Source: Nonomuraea sediminis
GTDB taxonomy: Bacteria > Actinomycetota > Actinomycetes > Streptosporangiales > Streptosporangiaceae
Direction: 5' to 3'
Assembly: GCF_018531495.1 (NCBI RefSeq)
Contig: NZ_JAHDTI010000012.1
Coordinates: forward strand, 62,001-126,000
DNA length: 64,000 nt
Shown here: positions 25,906 to 37,900 of the stretch, in pieces
Numbering within the stretch: the stretch's first letter is position 1
Layout of the letters: each line of letters opens with the position of its first letter
Made by a program: the position numbers and the translations under genes
The notes under the pieces: generated by a model
What the model saw: only the letters and a program-made list of their open reading frames with translations
Databases searched by the model: none
What the model was told of the DNA's origin: nothing

Positions 25906-28900
25906 ATGACCAATAGCCGCCGTTTCACTCCCTCGTTCGAGCAAGAGCGCGCTTACATCCTCGATTGTCTGGACGCGGCCGGACCCGCGCTGAACGGGCA
26001 CCGAGCGATACTCGTGACTGGTCCTCTGCTGGCCAACACTGCACGTCAGGCGTTGCGGCGACTCACGAACCGGCACGAGATCCTGCGGACCGGGTTGGCC
26101 GACGAATCGGGGAGGCCGGTGCAGGTTGTAGCGGACAGCGTGGAGCCTGACCTGGTCATCGAAGACCTGTCAATGGCCGACGACCCGCTCCACTCGGCCC
26201 GCGAGCTCGCCGCTGCGTTCGTCGCGAGGCCCTTCGCGCTGGGCGCCGCGCCACTGTGGCGAATGCTCCTCGTTCGGCTAGACGCGGACCGGCACGTCCT
26301 GGTGCTGTCGATGCATGCGGCGGTCGCGGATGCGGAGACGCTCGTGCTTGTCTTCCAGGAGTTCTTCCAGCTCTACGGGGCAGCCGACCTGGAAGCAACG
26401 CCGCCCCGCCAGTACCGCGAGCATGTCGCCTGCCAGCGAGCAACGGATCCAGAACTCCTGGCGCAACAGGAGACCTACTGGCGCGAAACACTTGGCGGCA
26501 AGCCACAACCGGCGAGCCTGCCGACCTTCCGGCCGCGGCCTGCCACCCGGACGTTCCGGGCTGCGCGGCATCCGAGTCTCCTACCCACGGAACTCGTGGC
26601 GGACGCGGAGCGCCTAGCAGCCAGTGCAGAGGTCAGCCTCGCGTCGGTGTTGACGACGGGCTTCGCCGCGTTGCTCTACCGGTACGGCGCGCGAGAGGAG
26701 GTGACATTCGGTCAGGTCCTATCGACGCGAGGTGCCGACGAAACGATGCTCGGGCCGTGCAGTAACCCGGTCGCGGTGCGCGTCGTCATGGACACCGCAA
26801 CCACCTTCGAGTCGGCACTAGGGCTAACCGCAGAACGCCTGACGCAGGCCGCAGCCCACCTGGATGTTCCGTTCCAGCGACTTGTCCGAGCGCTGAACGT
26901 GGAGCGGGAACCGGGCCGCACACCGCTATTCCAGCTTGTCTTCGACGTCGAAATGGATCTACCTCCGGCCGCAGAAGTGGCGCGGCCCCGGATGTTCGAC
27001 GTCGCGGACTTCGATGTCGCGGCCGGGTTCGTCGACTACGACCTTCGCGCCACGGTTCGTCGTCGCGCCGAAGGGCTGACGGTCGATTGGATCTTTGACC
27101 CGGAGATTTTCGAGCCGCCGTTGATCGCCCAGGTAGCCAGCCACTTTGCGCAGCTGCTGGCAGCGGCGCTCGCCGACACACGTGCGCCGATCGCAGAGCT
27201 GAACTACTTCTCCACAATGGACATGGACGCGATACGGCAGCGATGGAACATCGACCGGACGCCGTACCGCAGCGAGTGCGTGCATCGCCTGATCGAGGAA
27301 CAGGTCGAATGGTCCCCAGACGCCATCGCAATCGAGTTCGCTGGCGAACGCCTGACCTACGCGGACGTCAACCGGCGTGCCAATCGGCTCGCTCGGCATT
27401 TGAGGTCGCGCGGCATATCCGAGGGCGACATGGTTGGGCTCTGTATGGATCGGTCGGCCGACCTAATCGTCGCTGTACTTGCGATCCTCAAGGCGGCGTG
27501 CGCGGTGGTACCACTCGACGCCTCGTATCCGATCGAGCGGCTGCGCATGTCGATCGCGGACGCCGACGTCCGGACCGTGCTGACGACCGGCGCACCGATC
27601 CCGCGGTTCACCGGCGTGACCGAGATCCGGATGGACACGGAGCAGGCGGCGATCGACGCCTGCTCCGATACGAACCCGGACTATCCCTGCTCGCCCGATG
27701 CTGCGGTGTACTGCATCTACACCTCGGGCTCGACGGGTCTGCCCAAGGGCGTCGTTGTGGAGCATGCGGCCTTAGCGAACATCGTCGCTTGGCACCGCGA
27801 CAGTTGGCTGGTCGACGTCGGAGTACGTACGCTGCTCTACTCGCCGATCAGCTTCGACGTCTCCTTCCATGAGATCGCCGTTGGGCTCTGCACCGGCGCG
27901 ACGCTCGTGCAGGTCGACGAGGAGACTCGGCGCAACCCGATCGCGTTGCTGGAGTTCACCAGGCGGGAACGCATCGCCAAGTGGTACACGCCGTTCGTAA
28001 CCCTGCAACAGATCGCGCAGGCGGCGCGGACAGTGGCGCCACCCGTCACGCTTCGGGAGCTGATCGTCGGCGGCGAGGTGCTGCGAATCACCCCCGAGAT
28101 CCGGGATTTCGCTCGTCGGACCGGGTGCGTAATCCACAATCATTACGGCTCGACGGAGTGCATCGACGTCGCGACGCACACATTGTCCGGCGATCCGGCG
28201 CATTGGCCGAGCGTTGTTCCGATCGGCCGCGCCAACGTCCACAACATGAACCTCTACATCCTCGACGACGCGCGACAACTGCTACCCCCAGGCGTCGTCG
28301 GGGAACTTTACGGGGAAGGCGACAGCGTGTCGCGGGGTTACCACAATCGACCAGAACTGAACGCGGAGCGGTTCTTCCCAAGTACCTTCGGAATCCAGGG
28401 CAGTCGGCTCTACCGAATGGGCGATCTGGGCAGGTACCTCCCGGACGGGACAATCGAGTGTCTAGGCCGAGTGGATAGCCAGGTCAAGATCCGCGGGTTC
28501 CGAGTCGAGGTGAACGAGGTAGAAGCGGTCCTCGCCCAGCACCCCGCGGTCGCGGAATGCGCCGTCCGGGCCGCAACGGTCAAAGGGCGCACCTACCTCG
28601 GGGCCTACGCCGTCGCGCACGGCGGGCATGATCCATCCGGACTACCTGAGATGCTTCGGGCCTTCCTGGCGGACCGACTTCCGGACTACATGGTTCCAGT
28701 GGCCGTCGAATTGCTCGACGAGTTACCTTTGACGCCGAGCGGCAAGCTGGCTGTCCGGGCGCTACCGGACGTGCGAGCCGACCAATCGGAGGTTGGTCGG
28801 TCGGGTACCTCGACTCTGACCGAGACGATCGCCGGGATCTGGCGTGAACTGCTGGACCTGCCGTCGGTCCACGCGGGCAAGACGTTCTTCGAGTTGGGCG

Positions 28901-31900
28901 GGGACTCGATTCTCCTGGTGCAGGCGCATCAGCGCATCGAAGCGACTCTTGGCACGACGCTCCCGGCGACGACCTTGTTCCGGTATCCCACCATCGAGAC
29001 TCTCAGCCGCTATCTCGAGGATTCCGGTTCGCCCGGCCACCAAGACCGATCCACCCAGCCGTCCGACCCTGATGGCCGGAGCATCGCCATCATCGGCATG
29101 GCCTGTCGGGTCCCGGGAGCAGACAACGTCAATGACTTCTGGTCGAACCTGCGTCGTGGTGTGGAATCCATCCTGCGACTGGCCAGTGCCGAAGCGGTGA
29201 ACGTCAACAGCGATCGAACGCGGGATGCGCGCTTCGTACCGGTGTCCGCGACTGTGGACGGCATCGACATGTTCGATGCCGAGTTCTTCGGCTACAGCCC
29301 GGCCGAGGCAGCGGTGATCGACCCGCAGCAGCGACTCTTTCTTGAATGTGCCTGGGAGGCGATCGAGAACGCAGGTGTCGCCGTGGACGGTGGCCGCGTA
29401 GGCGTCTACGCGGGCGCGAGCCTTGGCACCTACCTCATCAACAACGTACTGCCAGCAAAGCTCGATTCGCAGCCGTACCTCAGCCATCGCCACTTCGACG
29501 AGGCCACCGACCTACGTATCGAGCAAGGCAACTCGCGCGACCACCTGCCGACGCGGGTCTCGTTCAAGCTCAACTTGAACGGTCCGAGCGTCAACGTCCA
29601 GTCGACCTGCTCCACGTCGCTCGTCGCCGTCCACATGGCCCGGCAGGCGCTGCTGAACGGCGAGTGTGACATCGCGCTCGCCGGCGGTGTCTCCATCATC
29701 ACGCCTCAGAACACCGGGTACATGTGGCGGGATGGCATGATGCTGTCGTCCGACGGCCGCTGCCGCGCCTTCGACGCCGAGGCTGACGGCACGGTGTTCG
29801 GCAACGGCCTCGGCGTGGTAGTCCTCAAGCCTCTGTCCGTCGCGCTCGCGGATGGCGACCACATCTATGCGGTGATCAAGGGCTCGGCGGTTAACAACGA
29901 CGGCGCCCTGAAGATGGATTACTCTGGTCCGAGCGTGAAGGCGCAGGCCGACGTCATCGCAGAGGCGCACCGGGTCGCAGGCGTTCGCGCAGACGAGATC
30001 TCCTATGTGGAGGCACACGGGACCGCAACCAAGCTCGGCGATCCGATCGAGATCGCCGGCCTGACCGAGGCGTTCCGGCGGAGCGCAACCTTTCCGGATC
30101 GCAAGGCCTACTGCGCCATCGGGTCGGTCAAGACGAACGTGGGCCATCTCGACGAAGCATCTGGCGTGGTGGGCCTCATCAAGACTGCGCTCAGCCTCTA
30201 CCACCGCGAGATCCCGCCCAGCCTACACTTCACGGCGACCAATCCACTGGCCGCGATGGAGGAGAGCCCGTTCTTCGTCAACGCGGAACTGCGCGACTGG
30301 CCAGCGGTCGCGGGCTGCCCCCGGCGCGCCGGGATCAGCTCCTTCGGAATGGGCGGTACGAACTGTCATGTCGTCCTCGAGGAGGCGCCTACGCGGGAAC
30401 CCGAGCCGCCATGTCAGGACCGACTGACCCATATCCTGCCCATCTCGGCCCCGACGATAGAGGCGCTGCGGGACAACATTCAGTGCTACCTGAGCCTACT
30501 GGAGCAGCCCGACGGCGCGAGCCTCGCCGACATCTGCTTTTCGGCAGCCACGGGCCGACGCCACTTCGACGCGCGTGTGGCAATACACGCCTCGGACGTC
30601 GAGAACATGCGCCACCAGCTTGCCACTGCGGTGGCCGAGCCGGATCTGGCCGGGATCGCCGCGAAGACCGGTGACCGACCGCAGATCGCGTTCCTCTTCA
30701 CCGGTCAAGGTTCGCAGTACCGAGGCATGGGTCGTTTGCTGTACGACACCCAGCCCGTGTACCGGGAAGCCATCGACCGCTGCGACGCGATTCTGCGCCC
30801 GCTCGTCGGCTGGTCGCTCGTTTCGCTGCTATTCGGCGATGGCACCGAGGCGGACATCGACAACACCGGTAATGCGCAGCCAGCCCTGTTCGCAGTCGGA
30901 TATGCGCTGAGTCGGCTGTGGGCATCCTGGGGTATCCGGCCCGACGTGTTGGTGGGCCACAGTCTTGGCGAGTATGTCGCGGCTTGCGTAGCCGGCGTGT
31001 TTAGCCTGGAGGACGGTCTGAAGCTGGTCACGGCGCGGGCAAAGCTCATGCAGGAGCTGCCACGTACGGGCGGGATGGCCCAGGTAAACGCTGGCCCAGA
31101 GACGGTCAAGCCATACCTGGTCGGCCGTCAGGGCGCCGTCTCGATCGCCGCAGTGAACGCGCCGGACTCCACGGTGATCTCGGGCCGCTCGGACGCGGTC
31201 GACGCCATCTGCGGCGAGTTGCTTCGAGACGGCGTCGAGACGATCCCCTTGAAGATCACGATCGCATCGCATTCGCCGTTGATGGAGCCGATGCTCGAGC
31301 CGTTCCGTACCGTGGCGGAGACGATCTGCTACTCACCGCCAGCGATCGACATCGTCTCCACGCTGACCGGCGCCCTGGTCCGGCGAGGCGAGATGGAGTC
31401 GGCCGACTACTGGGTGCGCCACATCGTGGACCCGGTGCTTTTCGACCAAGCGATGAGGGTCGTCGAGGAGTCGGGCGTCCGCGTGTTCGTCGAAGCTGGC
31501 GCCAAACCGACGCTGAGCAGCCTCGGGAGCCGGCGTCTGACACCGCGAGACGTCCTGTGGCTCCCAAGCATGACGGCACGCGATCAGGACGCCGCCGTCG
31601 GCAGCCTGCGTCGGCTCTACCTCGGCGGTGCTCACGTGGACTGGGCCGGATTCGATGAACCGTTCCACCGCCGCCGTGTGCCGGTTCCCACATACGCATT
31701 CCAGCGCAGCCGTCACTGGATCGAGCCTGAGCCGGTCGCTGATGACAACGCCGGACTCACGGTCGGGGGTGAGCCGACACGGACGTTCGAGGTCATCTGG
31801 GAGCCGTTCGACCCGAGGTTCGCGCGTCCTAGGCCGCGCCAGCGGTTCGTCGTCATCGGATCACCCCAGGGCTTGGGTCGTCGGCTGGCTGACGCGCTCC

Positions 31901-34900
31901 GCGCTCGAGGACACTCGTGCGCGGAGTACGGCTCGGCCCGCCAGGCCGCCGCAGGCATCGCATCGGGGCCGGAGGAGCTCCACGTGATCCTCACTCCGGA
32001 GGTGCCCGATGAACAGGACGTGCCGGGTGCCGCGGCAGCGCTGCTCGCAGAGGCGCGGAGGACGCTGGAGTTGGCGACCGGTGCGTCACCCGCGAGCAGC
32101 CTGTGGTTCGTCACCCGCGAGGGTCGCCTCGCCACGCCGATGTCGAACGCAGAGCTAGCACAGTCCGGGATGGCTGCGCTGGCCCGAAGTATCAACATGG
32201 AACATTCCGAACTCAACTGCATCGCGCTGGCCTTGTCCGCCGACGTCGACGGCACCAGCCTCGATTTAGCCGTGAGTCTGCTCGACGGTTCCGCGCCGTC
32301 GGACGAAGAGCAGTTGGCAGTGCACGGTGGCCAGGCCTACCGGGCTCGGCTCGTACCCGTCGCGGTCCCGCTCAGCGGGTCCGACCAACCGATCGACCTG
32401 CCGGTTCGCTCCGACGGCGTTTATCTGATCACTGGCGGCACATCCGGGCTTGGACTGCGGCTCGCCGTACAGGTCGCGCGAGCCAGGCCGAGACGCCTGG
32501 TGCTGATGAGCCGACGTGGGCAGCCGCCAGCCGAGGAATCCGCGGCTCGGACAGCCCTGCTTGCCACCGGAACGCCGGTGGAATTTGTGCAGGCCGATGT
32601 CGCCGACGAGGCGCGAATGCGACAGGTGCTTGCCGACTGTGGTCCCGATCTGCGCGGCGTGGTCCACTGCGCCGGCTCGCTCGACGACGGGATCTTCCTG
32701 AGGCAGACGCCGGAACGGTTCGCAACCGTACTGCGGTCGAAGGTCGACGGCGCCTGGAACCTACACAAGCACACGCACGAGAGGGGACTCGACTTCTTCG
32801 TCATGTTCTCCTCCCTGGCCTCGCTGATCGGCTACCGCGGGCAGGCCAGCTATGGATACGCGAACGGCTTTCTGGACGCTCTAGCCCGGCATCGTCGGCA
32901 GACCGGGCGGCCAGCACTCAGCGTGAGCTGGGGAAGCTGGGCCACTTCTGGGATGACGTCCCGGCTCGCTGAGCCAGAACTCAGTCGGTTGACAGAAGGC
33001 GGCGAGTCGTTCCTCACCGAGCGGACGGGCCTGGCCGCACTGGCTGTTCTCATGAACCAGCCCATGGCGCACGTCGCCGTCGCTGAGATGGATTGGTCGA
33101 CGTTCGTCTGCTCCCGCCCGCGTACCACTTTGATGGTTCAGAAGCTCGCCCCATCGCAGCAGGGACCTGATCCGGCAACGGTCCGGGGCGATGCGGACCC
33201 AGGGTTTGCCGCGCGTTTGCGCGCGGCATCTCCGGATGTCGCGCGCGGGATCCTGCGTGACGCTGTCATCACGACGATCCAAAATGTGCTGGCAGGCGAC
33301 GTCACGGATCCGACGCGCGGCTTCGTGGAGATGGGCCTCGACTCGCTCGGTGCGCTCGAGCTGCGCGGTAAGCTGCAACTCGTCCTAGGCGTCATCCTCC
33401 CGGCGACGGTTGCGCTGCAACACGCGTGCGTTGATGATCTTGTAGATTACCTTGGGGAGAAACACTTCGCGGCAGACATCAGCGCAATTCTGGCCGAGGA
33501 CGTCACCACACAACCAGACGTTGTGCAACAGCTGGCTGCGCCGCCGAAGACACACACCGACACCGCGGTGGCCATCATCGGAATGGCCTGCCGCCTACCG
33601 GGTGCTGATTCGCCAGACGAGTTCTGGAAACTGCTGGCCGAGGGCAGGGACGCCATTCGGGAGGTCCCAGGTGAGCGCTGGGATGTCGACGAGTACTACG
33701 ATCCGTCGCCCGATGCGCCGGGCAAGATGCACGTCCGCCGGGCCGCGTTCATCGACGACGTGGACTGCTTCGATGCCGAGTTCTTCCACATCTCGCCTCG
33801 CGAGGCGGCCTGCATGGATCCACGTCACCGCCTGCTGCTCGAAACGGCGTGGAGTGCGATTGAGTCTGCAGGGATCGACCCGGGATCGCTGCGCGGTAGC
33901 GACACAGCCGTGTACTTGGGCGGCGACGAGTTTCTCAACGACTACGCACGGCTCGCAGCGCCGCTGCTCGGCGTGGAGCCCTACGTGTCGACTGGCACCA
34001 CACTGAGCTTCATGGCCGGTCGCGTCTCCTATAAGCTCGGCCTGCACGGACCGAGTATGGTGGTCGCCACAGCGTGCTCATCGTCGCTGGTCGCGATGCA
34101 CTCAGCGGTGCGCGCCATCCGAAACGGCGACTGCGGCATGGCGCTTGTCGGAGCCGCGAAGCTCAACACTGACCCCTTCGAGAACATCCAGCTATCCAAG
34201 CTGGGGGTGCTCTCCGCCGAAGGCGTATCAAAGGCGTTCGACGCGGCGGCGGACGGCCTCGGCCGCGGCGAAGGTTGCGCGATGGTCCTGCTCAAGCGCT
34301 TGGATGAGGCGGTGGCCGATGGTGATCCCGTGCTCGCTGTGATCCGTGGAACCGCCCTCAACCATGACGGCCCCAGCTCAGGCCTGACGGTGCCAAACGC
34401 TCTGGCGCAGACACGCCTCATCACTGCGGCTCTGGCGGATGCCGGCGTCGACCCAGCGGATCTCACGTATGTTGAGACGCACGGCGCGGGTACGCAGCTC
34501 GGCGATCCAATCGAGATCAGTGCCCTGGGCGAGGCCGTACGTGGGCGGACCACACCGCTGCGGGTTGGATCCACCAAAGCCAACATCGGCCATCTCGAAG
34601 AGGCGGCCGGCCTCGCGGGGGTCATCAAGACAGTGCTCATGTTGCGCCACGACGCCATTCCCGCACAGATCCACTGCGAAGAGCTCACGGATAAGGTGGA
34701 TTGGGCCAGTGTGCCCATTATGGTCGAGCGCACTGGCCTCGCCTGGCCGGACAGCGCTCCCCGGATCGCCGGGGTGAGTTCGTTCGGAGCGAGCGGGACC
34801 AACGCTCATGTCGTGCTGGAGGCATACGAGCAGATCTCGGCTTGCGCCGATGCGCAGCGCGGGCCGTTCGTCTTCACCTTCTCAGCGCGCGACGAGCACG

Positions 34901-37900
34901 ATCTCGATGCGTCCATCCGTAGGTTTGTCAAGGACCTCGATCCGGCGGCGAATCCGGCCGCGGTCGCCTACACACTGCAGGCTGGCCGTACGGCGCTACG
35001 CTGTCGCCTAGCCGTAGTCGCCCCGGACATTGCGGTGCTGCGAGCCCGGCTGGCCGCGTTGCTCCAGGGCGAAGCGGACAGTACAGATGCGTTCCGCGGT
35101 GTTGTGCCGGGAGGAGCGCGAGGACTCGAGCCGGGCAAGACATCTCAGCTCGCACCGGGGTGGACGCACAGCGACCTGGCTCGACTCTGGTGCGATGGCC
35201 ACCCGATCGACTGGCGCCAGCTGTACGGAGCTGCGATACCGCGCCGCGTCGCGCTGCCTACCTATCCGTTCAAGCGCATACGGCTGCGGATCGATGCCAG
35301 CCCCGCTCGGCCCTCGCAGACCGGCACGTGGCCCACGACACTCGGTCCGGTCGAACCCGAGATGACTGACGCACCACCGCCCAAGGAGCCCGACGTGCAG
35401 CCCGACCTGCGCCCCGCCGACACCGACGTGTTCGACAGCCTGCGAACTCACATAGCCATGCTCCTCGGCTTCCAGCCCGAGGAGCTGCAGGAGACAGCCT
35501 ACTTCGACGAGCTAGGCGCCGATTCGCTGATCTTCATGCGGATCAGCCAGTTCGTACGCGAGCGGTTTGGCGCCGTCATCTCGTTCCAGCAACTGATAGA
35601 GGAGGCCGACACCCTGAAAAAGCTGGCCACCCTGGTGTCGGCGGCGGTGCCGTCCGTCATGGCCACGCACACGGGACCGGCGTCAGCGACCGTCGAGACC
35701 GAGTTTCCGTCCGGCCCGAGCACCCTTTTTAAAAACACGCCTACGGCCGAGCCGTTGACCGACCGGCAAGAGCGCTTCCTGGACAGGCTAGTTAACGCTT
35801 ACGCTGCGCGAACCCCGAAGTCGAAAGCGGCGGCCGAGCGGGAGCGGTCGACCATGGCCAACTGCCGGATGCCCGCGTTCCAACTGCGCACCAAGGAGAT
35901 GTCGTATCCCATTGTGGTGGATCGCTCGGACGGGGCGCGGTTCCATGACATCGACGGCAACGAGTACCTCGATATCTCGATGGGCTACGGCGTTCATCTG
36001 TTCGGCTACCAGCCACCGTTCGTGATCAATGCTTTGCGCGCGCAGCTCAACAAGGGCATCCACATCGGCCCGCAGGCCGACCAGGCCGGAGAAGTCGCGC
36101 GTCTACTCTGCGATCTCACCGGTATGGCGCGCGCGGTTTTCTGTAACTCTGGTACCGAAGCCGTCATGGCCGCTCTGCGCTTCGCCCGCGCGGCGACCGG
36201 GCGCACCGGCTTCGTCATGTTCGAAGGCTCCTACCACGGCTGGTCGGACCACACCCTGGCATTGCCCGCAGGTCAGGAGAACTCCATCCCGATGGCCCGA
36301 GGCATCGGGGCCGGCGTGATGAACGATGTCGTGGTTCTGGAGTACGGCGCGCCGCAGAGCCTGGACATAATTCGCGCCCTCGGTCCCGATCTGGCTGCGG
36401 TGCTGGTCGAACCGGTCCAGAGTCGGCGGCCGGACCTCCAGCCGAAGGAGTTCCTCCGGCAGCTGAGGGACATCACACGCGCCACCGGTACTGCACTGAT
36501 CTTCGATGAGATCGTTACCGGTTTCCGAGTGCATCCCGGCGGCGCCCAGGCGTGGTCGGGGGTGGACGCCGACATCGTCACATACGGCAAGATCCTTGGC
36601 GGAGGACTGCCGATCGGCGCCGTCGCTGGCCGCGCCGAGTTCATGGACACGATCGATGGCGGTAAGTGGAATTATGGCGACGATACGAGCCCGACCGTGC
36701 CCACGACTTTCTTCGGTGGGACGTTCAACAAGAATCCGCTGTCCATGGTGGCTGCGCACGCGGTGCTGACCCATCTCGCGGCGGAGGGACCACAACTCCA
36801 GGAAGGTCCGGCCGACCATGTCGCCTGGCTCGCTGCGGACTTCAACGCTTTCTGCCGCCGGGAGAACTATCCGCTGCGGATCGTCCATTTCTCATCGGTG
36901 TTCCGCTTCATCGGTGAAGGTGAGTACAGCCTCCAGCGATTCCCCCTGGCCATAGATCTGTTCTTCCACCAGCTCGCGCTGCTCGGCATCTACGTTCTGG
37001 AGACGAGAGTCTGCTTCCTCTCCACGAGCCACACACGCGACGACGTCAAGTTCATCGCAGAGACTGCGAAAGCGTGCCTACGGTTGTTGCGCGACGGCGG
37101 CTTCTTCGGGCCGCCACCGGGCGTCGTGCGAGCCCACGTCCAGGCCCGCGACCGGTTTAGCCTGGACGCGACGCTCGACAGCGACTTTGCAGTGCGTCCC
37201 GTTGCCGCCGCTGCGGCGCGTCGGGAGACGACCGATAGCGTCCTACTAACCGGGGCAACCGGCTACCTCGGCGCTCATCTGACTCGGGATCTGCTCCGTC
37301 AGAGCTCGGCGCGCGTGCATTGTCTGGTGCGGGCGCGGGATTCGGCGCACGCTCACGAGAGGGTGATCGCCAATCTCGCGGCACACGGCTGCCTGGATGA
37401 GGCGGCTCACACGCGCCTCGTCTGCATCCCCGCCGATCTGGCCTCGCCGCGATTGGGGCTTCCGAAGGACAGATGGCAGCAACTGGCTTACGAGGTCGGC
37501 GCGGTATACCACAACGGCGCACAGGTCAATTCGCTGCTGCCGTACGAGAGGCTACGCGCCGCCAACGTCGAGGGGACGCGGGAACTGTTGCGACTCGCCG
37601 TCGACGGCCGAACCAAAGAATTCCACTACATCTCATCCGACGCGGTCTTTGACGCCTACGGCTACCTTCGCCAGGCGACCATCTACGAGGACGAGCCGCT
37701 TGCCCACAGTGGCAGTCTGTACGGCGGCGGCTACGCGGAGACCAAGTGGGTTTCCGACAAGTTGGTCGAGAACGCGCGCGCGGCGGGCCTACGCGCGTCC
37801 ATCTATCGGCCCGGTGCGCTCACCGGTGCGCTCACCGGCGGATGCGGCCAGCTCGGCGACTTTTTGACGCGCTTCATCAAGGGGGTCATTCAGCTCGGCT

